Shown here piece after piece: positions 17,088 to 25,911 of a stretch of DNA of 64,000 nt. The notes under the pieces are model-generated. The model was not told the DNA's origin. It ran no database searches and saw only the letters and a program-made list of their open reading frames with translations. The translations under genes were made by a program, and so were the position numbers. Each line of letters begins with the position of its first letter. Positions within the stretch are counted from its first letter, which is position 1. Origin of the DNA: Flavimobilis soli (GTDB lineage: Bacteria; Actinomycetota; Actinomycetes; Actinomycetales; Cellulomonadaceae); NCBI RefSeq assembly GCF_002564025.1, contig NZ_PDJH01000001.1, positions 2,046,001-2,110,000 on the forward strand, read 5' to 3'.

Positions 17088-19940
17088 ATGGACACAACGA
17101 CCTCCCAGCCCCAGGCAGACGGCGGCTCGGCACAGCCCGAGGTCGTCTCGCCCACGCCCGCGGACGGTGCGATCGCCGCGCCCGGCACCGACGTCGCGCC
17201 CGCTCGGACGGGCACGGACGCGCCGGTTGCGCTCCCGGCCGACGACGAGGCCGGCCCCGCCGAGGCCCCGGCACCCGCCGCCGCGCAGCCTCAGGGCAGT
17301 TCGGCCGGCCCCACCGAGGCCCCGACGCCCCCCGCCACCACGCAACCTCAGGGCAGCGCGCCGCGGCGGGTCGTCGTGGTCGGTGGCGGCATGGTCGCGC
17401 AGCGGTTCGTCGAGGCGCTCCGCGACCGTGACGACGCCGGCCGGTTCTCGGTCACGGTCCTCGCGGAGGAGCCGCGCGCGCCCTACGACCGCGTCGCGCT
17501 CACCTCGTACTTCTCCGGCCGCGACCCCGAGGACCTCGCGCTCGGCGACTCGGCGCTGTGGCAGGACCCGCTCGTGCGGCTCGTCCGCGGCGATGCGGTC
17601 ACCTCCGTCGACCGCGACGCCTGGACCGTCACGACGGCCTCGGGCCGCACGTTCCCGTACGACGAGCTGGTCCTCGCGACGGGCTCTGACGCCGCGGTCC
17701 CGCCGATCGAGGGCAACGACCTGCCGGGCGTGTTCGTCTACCGCACGATCGACGACGTCGCGGCCCTGCGCGGCTGGGTCGAGGAGCGCGCGGCGAAGCG
17801 TCCGGTCCGTGGCGCGGTCATCGGCGGCGGCCTGCTCGGTCTCGAGGCGGCGGGAGCGCTCAAGGCGCTCGGCGCGCACGCGACCGTCATCCAGTTCGGC
17901 ACGCACCTCATGAGCGCGCAGGTCGACCTCGGCGGCGGTGAGGCGCTGCGCCGTCTCATCAACGACCTGGGGGTCGCGGTGCGGGTCAACACCGCGACGC
18001 AGCGCATGCGGCCGTCGCGGCGGACGGGCGCCGTCGGGCGGCTCGACTTTGCGGACGGCGGCCGGCTCGACGTGGACGTCGTCGTCATCGCGACGGGCGT
18101 GCGGCCGCGCGACGAGCTCGGCCGCGGCATGGGCCTCGAGATCGGCGCGCGCGGCGGCGTCGTGGTCGACGACGCGTGCCGCACCGCGGCGGAGAACGTG
18201 TGGGCGATCGGCGAGGTCGCGTGCATCCAGGGCGCGTGCATCGGCCTGGTCGCGCCGGGGTACGCGATGGCGGAGGTCGTCGTCGACCGGCTCCTCGGCG
18301 GCGCGGCGACGTTCCCGGGTGCGGACACGGCGACGAAGCTCAAGCTCGCGGGCGTGGACGTCGCGTCGTGGGGCGACGCGTTCGGGACGACGCCGGGGTC
18401 GATGGAGGTCGTCTGGGCGGACCCGGTCGGTGGCGTCTACAAGAAGCTCGTGCTCGCCGACGACGCGCGCACCCTGCTCGGCGGAGTGCTCGTCGGTGAC
18501 GCGTCGGCGTACGCGAGCCTGCGGCCGATGCTCGGCCGTGCCCTCCCGGGCGACCCGGCGGCGTTCCTCCTGCCGGAGGGCGGCGCGGGTGCGCCGGACC
18601 TCGAGCTGCCCGACGACGCGGGCGTCTGCTCGTGCAACAACGTCTCGGCGGGCACGGTCCGCGCCGCGGTCACGGAGCACGGCTGTACCGACCTCGCGGG
18701 CGTCAAGGCGTGCACGCGCGCCGGCACGAGCTGCGGCTCGTGCCTCCCGCTCGTGAAGAAGCTCATGACGGCGGAGCTCACGAAGTCGGGCGTCGAGGTG
18801 TCGAACGCGCTCTGCGAGCACTTCGACCTGTCGCGCGCGCAGCTGTACGACGCCGTCCGCGTCGCTGGCCTGACGTCGTTCAGCGAGGTGGTCGCACGGT
18901 TCGGGACGCCGGACGCCGGTCGCGGCTGCGACATCTGCAAGCCGGTCGTCGCGTCGATCCTGTCGACGATCGCGCCGGCGCACGTGCTCGACGGCGAACG
19001 CGCGACGCTCCAGGACACGAACGACCACGTCATGGCGAACATGCAGAAGGACGGCACGTACTCGGTCGTCCCGCGCATCCCGGGCGGTGAGATCACCCCG
19101 GAGGGCCTGCTCGTCATCGGGCAGGTTGCGAAGGACTTCGGGTTGTACACGAAGATCACGGGCGGTCAGCGGATCGACATGTTCGGGGCGCGGATCGACC
19201 AGCTCCCGGAGATCTGGCAGCGGCTCGTGGACGCGGGCTTCGAGTCGGGTCACGCGTACGGCAAGTCGCTGCGCACGGTGAAGTCGTGCGTCGGGTCGAC
19301 GTGGTGCCGCTTCGGCGTGCAGGACTCGGTCGGTCTCGCCGTCGACCTCGAGCTGCGCTACCGGGGGCTGCGGTCGCCGCACAAGATCAAGCTCGGCGTC
19401 TCGGGCTGCGCCCGCGAGTGCGCGGAGGCGCGCGGCAAGGACGTCGGCGTGATCGCGACGGACAACGGCTGGAACGTGTACGTCGGCGGCAACGGCGGGT
19501 TCACGCCGAAGCACGCGGTGCTGCTCGCGGAGGACCTGTCGACCGAGGACCTGGTCCGCACGATCGACCGTTTCCTCATGTACTACATCCGCACGGCGGA
19601 CCGGCTGCAGCGCACGGCCGCGTGGGTCGAGGACTACGAGGGTGGGGTCGACGCGATCCGGTCGGTGGTCCTCGAGGACTCGCTCGGCATCTGCGCCGAC
19701 CTGGACGCCGCGATGGCGCTGCACCTCGAGACGTACGAGGACGAGTGGGCGGCGACGCTCGCCGACCCGGAGAAGCTGCGGCACTTCCGCAGCTTCGTCA
19801 ACGCCCCTGACGAGCACGACCGCACCCTCGCGTACGTCGCGGAGCGCGGGCAGGCGCGGCCCGCGACACTTGACGAGCGCGCCGCGCGCGGCTCGGGTCC
19901 GGTGCTCGTCGCTGGAACCACCCTGGAGGTCCGCTCATGA
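17088..19940 (+). CDS. nirB: NADH-dependent nitrite reductase large subunit NirB
   Basis: 950 residues. It reduces nitrite to ammonium with six electrons from NAD(P)H. An unusual Ala/Pro/Thr-rich extension of about 93 residues precedes the FAD domain (RRVVVVGGGMVAQRF). The NAD motif is IGGGLLGLEAAGAL. The BFD [2Fe-2S] site (CSCNN ... CGSC) is near 513-555. Siroheme/[4Fe-4S] ligands are C734 and C740 (CVGSTWCRFG) and C774 and C778 (CARECAEA). All catalytic parts are present. An ATG 12 codons upstream (17052) is possible but lies very close to the putative GlnR box. nirD overlaps the stop by 4 bases. Confidence 0.94.
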   Translation: MDTTTSQPQADGGSAQPEVVSPTPADGAIAAPGTDVAPARTGTDAPVALPADDEAGPAEAPAPAAAQPQGSSAGPTEAPTPPATTQPQGSAPRRVVVVGGGMVAQRFVEALRDRDDAGRFSVTVLAEEPRAPYDRVALTSYFSGRDPEDLALGDSALWQDPLVRLVRGDAVTSVDRDAWTVTTASGRTFPYDELVLATGSDAAVPPIEGNDLPGVFVYRTIDDVAALRGWVEERAAKRPVRGAVIGGGLLGLEAAGALKALGAHATVIQFGTHLMSAQVDLGGGEALRRLINDLGVAVRVNTATQRMRPSRRTGAVGRLDFADGGRLDVDVVVIATGVRPRDELGRGMGLEIGARGGVVVDDACRTAAENVWAIGEVACIQGACIGLVAPGYAMAEVVVDRLLGGAATFPGADTATKLKLAGVDVASWGDAFGTTPGSMEVVWADPVGGVYKKLVLADDARTLLGGVLVGDASAYASLRPMLGRALPGDPAAFLLPEGGAGAPDLELPDDAGVCSCNNVSAGTVRAAVTEHGCTDLAGVKACTRAGTSCGSCLPLVKKLMTAELTKSGVEVSNALCEHFDLSRAQLYDAVRVAGLTSFSEVVARFGTPDAGRGCDICKPVVASILSTIAPAHVLDGERATLQDTNDHVMANMQKDGTYSVVPRIPGGEITPEGLLVIGQVAKDFGLYTKITGGQRIDMFGARIDQLPEIWQRLVDAGFESGHAYGKSLRTVKSCVGSTWCRFGVQDSVGLAVDLELRYRGLRSPHKIKLGVSGCARECAEARGKDVGVIATDNGWNVYVGGNGGFTPKHAVLLAEDLSTEDLVRTIDRFLMYYIRTADRLQRTAAWVEDYEGGVDAIRSVVLEDSLGICADLDAAMALHLETYEDEWAATLADPEKLRHFRSFVNAPDEHDRTLAYVAERGQARPATLDERAARGSGPVLVAGTTLEVRS

Positions 19941-20392
19941 CCGGCATCCCCGCTCTCGTCGACGCGACGCCCGCCGAGGGCGCGCCCGCCGCGGCCGTGC
20001 CGGGCGGTGTCCTGCCTGGCAACGTGCCCGACGCCGCGTGGACCCCGGTCTGCGCGCTCGCGGACCTCGCGGTCGAGCGGGGCGCGGCGGCTCTCGTCGA
20101 CGGCGAGCAGGTCGCGCTCTTCCGGCTGCTCGACGACACCGTCCACGCCGTGCAGCAGCACGAGCCGCACACCCAGGCGATGGTCATGTCGCGCGGCATC
20201 GTCGGTACCCGCGGCGGGCGACCGGTCGTGACGTCGCCCCTGTACAAGCAGGTGTTCGACCTGCTGACGGGGGAGTGCCTGGACACGACGAAGGGCGAGC
20301 GCACGCCGCTCGTGACGTGGCCGGTCGAGGTGCGCGACGGCGTCGTGCACGTCGGGTCCTCGGGTGCGCCGGGAGCGAGGACAGCGGCATGA
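19937..20392 (+). CDS. nirD: nitrite reductase small subunit NirD
   Basis: 151 residues. A Rieske-fold subunit that lacks the iron-sulfur ligands (no CxH pairs), as in most NirD proteins, and partners NirB in the cytoplasm. The core runs from WTPVCALADLAVERGAAALV to the end. The first 37 residues are an Ala/Pro-rich extension. The ATG overlaps the nirB stop (ATGA) and the stop overlaps the next start in the same way, so the block nirB-nirD-SUMT-regulator is translationally coupled. Confidence 0.92.
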   Translation: MTGIPALVDATPAEGAPAAAVPGGVLPGNVPDAAWTPVCALADLAVERGAAALVDGEQVALFRLLDDTVHAVQQHEPHTQAMVMSRGIVGTRGGRPVVTSPLYKQVFDLLTGECLDTTKGERTPLVTWPVEVRDGVVHVGSSGAPGARTAA

Positions 20393-21393
20393 GTACGCGG
20401 CGCTCGGTCGGGCAGGGTCCGGTCGCGCCGGGCTCCGCCGTGCGCAACCCGGCCGCGAACGGCTCGGGGGCGCCGGGATCCGCCGCGCGCATCTCCGCCG
20501 CGCGCACCTCGGCCGCGCGGGGCGCGGTGGCGCCGGGCTCCGTCGTCCTCGTCGGCGGCGGCACGGGCGCGGTGGACCTGATGACGGTGCGCGCGCGACG
20601 CGCGCTGTTCTCGGCCGATGTCGTCGTCGCTGACCGGCTCGGCCCGACGTCGGTGCTCGGCGACCTCCCGAAGCGCGTCCGCGTGATCGACGTCGGCAAG
20701 CGGCCGGGCGCCCACGCGGTGCCGCAGGAACGCATCAACGAGATCCTCGTCGCGGAGGCGGTCGCGGGGAACAGGGTCGTACGCCTCAAGGGCGGCGACC
20801 CGTTCCTGTTCGGCCGCGGTGGCGAGGAGGTCGCGGCGTGCCGCGCTCGCGGGATCGCGGTCGAGGTGGTGCCCGGTGTCTCGAGCGCGCTCGCCGCCCC
20901 TGCCTCGGCGTGCGTCCCGGTGACGCACCGCGGGACGGCGTCCGCGCTCCTCGTCGTGCAGGGGCACGACGAGTTGCCGGAGCTCGCGGTCCAGGCGGTC
21001 GTGACGCGGGCGGCGACCGTCGCGGTGCTCATGGGCGTCGCGCGGCTCGCGGAGCACGTCGAGGCCCTGCTCGCCGCGGGCGCGGGCGCGCAGACCCCCG
21101 TGGCGATCGTCGAGCAGGCGACGACCGAGGGCGAGCGCGCGACCTTCACGACGCTCGGGTCCCTCGTGCAGACGTGCGCGGACGTCGGCGTGCGGTCGCC
21201 CGCCGTCGTCGTGCTGGGCGACGTCGCGGACCCCGCCCTGCTGGGGCTCGACCTCCATGCGCTCGACGTGCCCCTGACGCCCGAGACGCTGGCCGACGGC
21301 GCGGGTGTGGACACCTCGGCACCGTCCGACGCGCGCGCGTACGCTCCTCACGTGGACGCTGCAGCCCGCGAGGCCGAGGTGGCCTACGCATGA
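20389..21393 (+). CDS. cobA: uroporphyrinogen-III C-methyltransferase (SUMT)
   Basis: A 334-residue S-adenosylmethionine-dependent methylase that makes precorrin-2, the precursor of the siroheme needed by NirB. The family motifs are VVLVGGGTGAVDLMTVRARR (usually GxGPGDxxLLT), VVVADRL, and GGDPFLFGRGGEE. VVPGVSSALAAPA also fits. Residues 1-50 are a Gly/Ser/Ala-rich extension not found in typical SUMT, which are about 260-280 residues long. No dehydrogenase/ferrochelatase domain is fused, so siroheme completion needs another gene. It starts inside the nirD stop (ATGA) and ends inside the next start. Confidence 0.9.
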   Translation: MSTRRSVGQGPVAPGSAVRNPAANGSGAPGSAARISAARTSAARGAVAPGSVVLVGGGTGAVDLMTVRARRALFSADVVVADRLGPTSVLGDLPKRVRVIDVGKRPGAHAVPQERINEILVAEAVAGNRVVRLKGGDPFLFGRGGEEVAACRARGIAVEVVPGVSSALAAPASACVPVTHRGTASALLVVQGHDELPELAVQAVVTRAATVAVLMGVARLAEHVEALLAAGAGAQTPVAIVEQATTEGERATFTTLGSLVQTCADVGVRSPAVVVLGDVADPALLGLDLHALDVPLTPETLADGAGVDTSAPSDARAYAPHVDAAAREAEVAYA

Positions 21394-22685
21394 CGACGCC
21401 GAGCACGGCCCCCGGGGCCGCGCCCGTCACCGGTGCCGCTGAGAGCGGCACCGCAGCTGTTCCTGCCGCCACCGGGGCCGACGCCGCAGCCCCCGCGTCC
21501 ACGTCGCCCGCGACCGCCGCTCCCGCGCGCCCCGCGGTGACCGGCACCCCGACGTCCCAGCCCGGTCTCGACCCTGTGCTCGCTGGTCTCACGGTGCTGA
21601 TCACGGCGGACCGTCGGTCGACCGAGCTGAGCGCCGCGCTCGAGCGCCGCGGCGCGACCATCCGCCACGCGCCGGCGATGCGGATCATCCCGCACGAGTA
21701 CGACACCGAGCTCGTCGCGGCGACGCGCGCCCTCCTCGCCGATCCGCCGAGCACGGTCATCGCGACGACGGGCATCGGGTTCCGCGCGTGGATCGAAGCA
21801 GCCGACGCCGCCGGTCTCGCCGACGACCTGCACGCCCTGCTCGAGCGGGCCCGGCTGATCGCACGCGGCCCCAAGGCCCGCGGGGCCATCCAGGCTGCGG
21901 GCCTCACCGCTGACTGGGTCGCCGAGTCCGAGACGAGCGCCGAGATCCTCGACCTGCTCCTGACCGAGGGCGTCGCGGGCGAGCGGGTCGCGATCCAGCA
22001 GCACGGCTCGGGCGCCGACCAGCTCGACGTCGAGTTGGCTGCGGCTGGCGCGGAGGTCCGGAACCTCGTCGTCTACCGGTGGGGCCCGCCGGCCGACCCG
22101 CAGGCGGTCGTCGAGTCGGTGCGCGCGGCCGCGCTCGGCGAGGTCGACGCCGTCGTGTTCACGTCCGCGCCGGGCGCGCACGCCTGGCTCGAGGTCGTGG
22201 ACCGCGAGGGTGTGGGCAAGGCGCTCGCGACGCGCTTCGCCGACCGGTCGCTCATCGCCGCGGCGGTCGGGCCGGTCACGGCGGCGCCGCTCGTCGCGCG
22301 CGGGATCGAGCCGGTCGTGCCGGAACGGGCGCGCCTCGGGGCGCTCGTGCGTGCGCTCGTGAGCCACTACGAGGAGGACCGCACGACCCAGGTCGCGACG
22401 GTCGCCGGGTGCCTGCAGGTCCGGTCGCGCGCTGCCCTGCTGGACGGCCACGTGCTGCCGCTGTCCCCAGCGACGCTCGAGGTGCTCCGCGTCCTTGCCG
22501 CCCGGGCGGGCGAGGTGGTCACGCGCGCGGAGCTGCTCCAGGTGCTGCCCGGTCTGTCCGAGGACCCGCACACCGCCGAGGTCGCGGTCGCCAGGCTGCG
22601 CGACGCCGTCGCGCAGCACGCCCCGGACGCCCGGGCGCTCGTCCAGACGGTCGTCAAGCGCGGCTACCGCCTCGCCGTCGCCTGA
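21390..22685 (+). CDS. nnaR: HemD-like uroporphyrinogen-III synthase fused to a winged-helix DNA-binding domain (NnaR type)
   Basis: 431 residues. Residues 1-48 are an Ala/Thr/Pro linker. Residues about 50-320 form a HemD (uroporphyrinogen-III synthase) fold with two alternating lobes (TVLITADRRSTELSAALERRG, ATTGIGFRAWIEA, QHGSGADQLDVEL, VFTSAPGAHAWLE). Residues about 340-431 are an OmpR/PhoB-type winged helix (LPLSPATLEVLRVLAARAG to VVKRGYRLAVA). In Streptomyces and mycobacteria such fusions (NnaR) co-activate nitrate genes with GlnR. Its place as the last gene of the nitrate operon supports that role. It may also make or bind tetrapyrrole. ATGA coupling to SUMT. Confidence 0.82.
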   Translation: MTTPSTAPGAAPVTGAAESGTAAVPAATGADAAAPASTSPATAAPARPAVTGTPTSQPGLDPVLAGLTVLITADRRSTELSAALERRGATIRHAPAMRIIPHEYDTELVAATRALLADPPSTVIATTGIGFRAWIEAADAAGLADDLHALLERARLIARGPKARGAIQAAGLTADWVAESETSAEILDLLLTEGVAGERVAIQQHGSGADQLDVELAAAGAEVRNLVVYRWGPPADPQAVVESVRAAALGEVDAVVFTSAPGAHAWLEVVDREGVGKALATRFADRSLIAAAVGPVTAAPLVARGIEPVVPERARLGALVRALVSHYEEDRTTQVATVAGCLQVRSRAALLDGHVLPLSPATLEVLRVLAARAGEVVTRAELLQVLPGLSEDPHTAEVAVARLRDAVAQHAPDARALVQTVVKRGYRLAVA

Positions 22686-22727
22686 CCCAGGTCGGACGGC
22701 ACACGTGCCACAGGCGTGCTGACCATC

Positions 22728-22815
22728 GCGAGGTAGGGCCACCCACGCGAGGTAGGGCCTCCCGCGCGAGGTAGGGCCATGCAGGGCCCTACCTCGCGTG
22801 CACGCCCCTACCTCG
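22728..22815. repeat. GCGAGGTAGGGCC inverted-repeat cluster, right of the nitrate operon
   Basis: Three direct units (22728, 22747, 22766) and two inverted units (22785, 22804) of the element seen at 9310-9450. The closest pair forms a perfect 14-bp stem (22765-22778 with 22785-22798) and a 6-base loop. It begins 43 bases after the regulator gene stop and lies between convergent genes, so it may terminate transcription from both sides. Confidence 0.85.
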
Positions 22816-22922
22816 GCGACGAGACGGCCGACGCAGGTGGTCGGCGCTGGGCGACAAGACGGCCGACGCCGGAGGGCGCCGCGGCACGGCGCGGCGCTGC
22901 GCGGCGCGGGGTGGGCGCCGCC

Positions 22923-23816
22923 TCAGCCGACCGTGAAGCGGGCCGTGATCGTGCGGGTCTCGCCCGGCTCGACCGCGAAGGAGTCGTCGAACGCGTTCGC
23001 CGTCTCGACGCACACGAAGCCGGTCCACGCGTCGTCGGGCACGTCTGCCATCGCGGCGGCCTTCTCGGCCCACGGGTTCCACACGACGGTCGACCGCGAC
23101 CCGGACTTCGCGACCGTCACGGTCGGGCGGCCCGGCTCGACGACCTGCGTGGTCGCCGCGGTGCCCGTGTAGACGCGGTCGGTCTCGCCGTCGAGCACGA
23201 CCGGGCCGACCTGGACGTGGACGTCGTCAGCAACCTTGTCGACGTACGTCGCGCCGTCGAGCCCCGTGACGATCACGCGGCGCACGTCGCCGACCGCGAC
23301 GTAGGTGTGCAGGGCTTCCGACACGGAGAACGTCTGCCCGCCGGTGTTCGTCACGGCCAGCGACAGCGACAGCTCGCGCCCGACGACGAGCCGCACGCGC
23401 GCCGCGAACGGGTGCGGCCACACGCTCGTCAGGGCCGGGTCGACGTCCTGCTCCGTCAGCTCGAGCGTCACCGCGACGCCGCCGCCGGGGTGAGTGGCGT
23501 CGTCGGGCAGCTCCGTCGCCTCGACGAGGCGCCACACGGACACGCGCGCGAAGCCGTGCGCGGGGCCCGTCCCGGACGGGTGCGGGCCGAACCAGGGGAA
23601 GCACAGCGGCACACCGCCGCGGATCGCCGCGCCCGGCTCGTACGCCGTGCGCGGCGACACCCACAGCAGGTCCGCGCCACCCGCGGGCACCCACGAGACG
23701 AGGTGCGCGCCGTACGTGTGGATGCGGGCGGTGCCCGACGGCGTCTCGACGACGAGCAGGTCGCCGTCGCCCACGCCGGGCTCGATGCGGACGGACGACG
23801 GCAACGTCACCGTCAT
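22923..23816 (-). CDS. aldose 1-epimerase-like D-hexose-6-phosphate mutarotase
   Basis: A 297-residue beta-sandwich of the galactose mutarotase-like superfamily, closest to the glucose-6-phosphate 1-epimerase (YeaD) branch. TARIHTYGAHLVSWVPAG, AIRGGVPLCFPWFGPH, the catalytic-type His in PAHGFARVSVW and SEALHTYVAVGD are recognisable. The likely role is interconversion of alpha and beta anomers of hexose-6-phosphates in the cytoplasm. The start used (ATG within the OsmC stop, TCAT on the plus strand) makes a 4-base overlap with the upstream OsmC gene, so the pair is an operon. The longer frame upstream has no family match. Confidence 0.83.
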   Translation of the reverse strand: MTVTLPSSVRIEPGVGDGDLLVVETPSGTARIHTYGAHLVSWVPAGGADLLWVSPRTAYEPGAAIRGGVPLCFPWFGPHPSGTGPAHGFARVSVWRLVEATELPDDATHPGGGVAVTLELTEQDVDPALTSVWPHPFAARVRLVVGRELSLSLAVTNTGGQTFSVSEALHTYVAVGDVRRVIVTGLDGATYVDKVADDVHVQVGPVVLDGETDRVYTGTAATTQVVEPGRPTVTVAKSGSRSTVVWNPWAEKAAAMADVPDDAWTGFVCVETANAFDDSFAVEPGETRTITARFTVG

Positions 23817-24319
23817 GCGGGTGCGCCCTGCTCGACGCTCAGCGTCGGCTCGACGTGCACGGGGAAGTTCACCGAGCGGGCGATGAAGCAGCGCTCGTGC
23901 GCCGTCGCGTGCAGGTGTGCCAGCAGCGCGTCGTCGACGGGCGCGCCCGACGCCGTCGTCGCGTCCCGTACGACGACGTGCGGGTGCAGGACGACGTCCG
24001 TGAACTGGCCCGCGCCGCCCGACTCGACGCGCATCGTGCCCTGCGCGCGGTCCGTGTAGCCGGTGACGACGACGCCCTCGCTCGACGCGACGTGCAGGAA
24101 CCACAGCATGTGGCACTGCGAGAGGGCCGCGACGAGCAGGTCCTCGGGTGTGTGGCGCGACGGGTCGCCACGGAAGGCGGTGTCGGAGGACCCGAGGAGG
24201 TCAGGCTTGCCGTCGATGCGGACGACGTGGTCACGCGTGTAGGAGGTGTAGGACGCGGTCCCGGACTCGCCGGCGCCGGTCCACTCGACAGTGAGGTCGT
24301 ACTGGTGCAGGAGTCCCAT
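23813..24319 (-). CDS. OsmC-family peroxiredoxin-like protein
   Basis: 168 residues of the OsmC/Ohr family. The two conserved redox cysteines are in ALSQCHML and AHERCFIAR. FRGDPSRHTPEDLLVAALS is the family helix. Such proteins detoxify organic hydroperoxides or act in osmotic stress in the cytoplasm; the SQCHMLWF context fits the OsmC rather than the Ohr branch. It overlaps the mutarotase start by 4 bases. The start was chosen at MGLLHQYDLTVEW, matching the usual family beginning. It is divergent from the SolA-like oxidase gene. Confidence 0.85.
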   Translation of the reverse strand: MGLLHQYDLTVEWTGAGESGTASYTSYTRDHVVRIDGKPDLLGSSDTAFRGDPSRHTPEDLLVAALSQCHMLWFLHVASSEGVVVTGYTDRAQGTMRVESGGAGQFTDVVLHPHVVVRDATTASGAPVDDALLAHLHATAHERCFIARSVNFPVHVEPTLSVEQGAPA

Positions 24320-24448
24320 GGCCCGACGCTACCGGAGCCCTCCGCAGCCTGACAGTGGACTGCTCTGTCGCAGCGCGCGGGCAGGTGGAACGATGCCGTC
24401 GTCCGCACCGCCCGGGCGTCGTCGCCCGCACCCCTTCGAGGAGCCAGC

Positions 24449-25675
24449 ATGACCCAGCGAGTCCAGACGATCGTCGTCGGCGGGGGTGTGGTCGGCTCTG
24501 CGACCGCCTGGGCGCTCGCGCGGCGCGGTGCCGACGTCGTGCTTCTCGAGCGGTTCGACGCCGGTCACGTGCGCGGGGCGTCGCACGGCGCGTCGCGCAT
24601 CTACCGGACGACGTACACGGAGCCCGAGTACCTCGACCTGACGCTCGAGGCGCACGGCCTGTGGCGCGAGCTCGAAGCCGCGACGGGCGTGGAGATCCTC
24701 ACGATCACGGGCGGCGTCGCGTCGGGCGGGCCGTCGGTGCAGGCGCACCTCGCGGACCTCGCGGCCGCCCTCGGGTCGCGCGGCGTGCCGCACGCGCTCG
24801 TGAGCGCGGCCGAGGCCGCTGAGCGCTGGCCCGGTCTCGCGTTCGAGGGGCGGGTGCTCGTCGAGCCCGAGACGGCGGGCCGCCTGCACGCTGACCGCGC
24901 GGTCGCGGCGTTCCAAGCCGACGCGGTCGCGCACGGTGCGCGTGTCGTCCACGGGCGCCGCGTGACGGCGATCGAGGACGTGCCGGACGGCGTGCTCGTC
25001 CGCACCGAGCCTGAGGCGCTCGCGTCGTCGTCGGACGACGACGTCGCCGAGCTCGTCGCGCAGCGCGTCGTCGTCGCGGCGGGGGCGTGGAGCACGGACC
25101 TGCTCGCCGGCGTGCACGACGGCGTGGCTCGCCGCCCGGCGTTCGCCGGGCTGTCGCGGCTCGTCGTCACGCAGGAGCAGCCGGCGCACTTCGCACCGCG
25201 CGACGCGGCCACGCCGTGGCCGTCGTTCACGCATGACCCTGGCGCGGACGTCGTCGGGCCGGGCCGGCGTTGGCCGTCGGGGACGTACGGGCTCGAGACG
25301 CCGGGCGAGGGCGTCAAGGTGGGCTTCCACGCCGTCGGGCCTGTGGTCCACCCGGACCGACGGACGTTCCAGCCGGACGAGCGGCAGCTCGCGCAGCTCC
25401 GCGACTATGTCGCTGAGCGGGTCCCGGGGGCCGACCCTGATGCCTTCGAGGCGATCTCCTGCACGTACACGACGACGCCGGACCACGACTTCGTGCTCGA
25501 CCGCGTCGGGCGCGTGGTCGTCGCGGCGGGCTTCTCGGGGCACGGCTTCAAGTTCGCGCCTGCGCTCGGGCGCGTCCTCGCGGACCTCGCCGACGAGACG
25601 CTCACGCCGGACGCACCGGTCGCGGCGCGGGCGGACCGCTTCGCGCTCGCACGGCTCGCGGCTGCCCGCCGCTGA
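24449..25675 (+). CDS. solA: FAD-dependent N-methyl-amino-acid oxidase, SolA/monomeric sarcosine oxidase type
   Basis: A 408-residue oxidase that would demethylate N-methyl-L-tryptophan, sarcosine or a similar N-methyl amino acid. FAD binds at VVGGGVVGSATAWALARRG. The GASHGASRIYRTTY motif is typical of MSOX/MTOX. The cysteine in SCTYTTTPDHDFVLD aligns with the residue that carries covalent FAD. An insert near residues 185-200 (ALASSSDDDVAEL) is not usual. ATG with AGGAG-type sequence upstream (GAGGAGCCAGC). The substrate is inferred from family only. It stands alone, convergent with the sulfonate operon, with repeat hairpins in between. Confidence 0.82.
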   Translation: MTQRVQTIVVGGGVVGSATAWALARRGADVVLLERFDAGHVRGASHGASRIYRTTYTEPEYLDLTLEAHGLWRELEAATGVEILTITGGVASGGPSVQAHLADLAAALGSRGVPHALVSAAEAAERWPGLAFEGRVLVEPETAGRLHADRAVAAFQADAVAHGARVVHGRRVTAIEDVPDGVLVRTEPEALASSSDDDVAELVAQRVVVAAGAWSTDLLAGVHDGVARRPAFAGLSRLVVTQEQPAHFAPRDAATPWPSFTHDPGADVVGPGRRWPSGTYGLETPGEGVKVGFHAVGPVVHPDRRTFQPDERQLAQLRDYVAERVPGADPDAFEAISCTYTTTPDHDFVLDRVGRVVVAAGFSGHGFKFAPALGRVLADLADETLTPDAPVAARADRFALARLAAARR

Positions 25676-25715
25676 CGCAGCGGGCCCACACGATCCCGTC
25701 CTCTGATCGGCGACA

Positions 25716-25829
25716 GATCGCCCGTCTGCCCAGGTGAGGTGTGCAGACGAGCGATCCGTCGACCTCGGGTGGCCGGGCCCTCCGCACCGATCGCCCCGTT
25801 ACACGCGTGAGGCGTGCAGAAGGGCGATC
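25716..25829. repeat. two GATCGCCC hairpin units after the sulfonate operon
   Basis: Two units begin GATCGCCC at 25716 and 25789 (73 bases apart). The first pairs GATCGCCCGTCTGC with GCAGACGAGCGATC (13 of 14 bp). The second pairs GATCGCCC with GGGCGATC. The unit shape and spacing match the seven-copy array at 38212-38684. They lie between convergent genes. The rest of the 236-base gap shows nothing. Confidence 0.8.
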
Positions 25830-25911
25830 TGTCGACGTGGGGTGGCGAGGGCTCGGGAAGGAGGGGCTGGTGTCGGGACAGCGGGAGCGGCCGCGCGGGA
25901 CCGTGCCTGAC

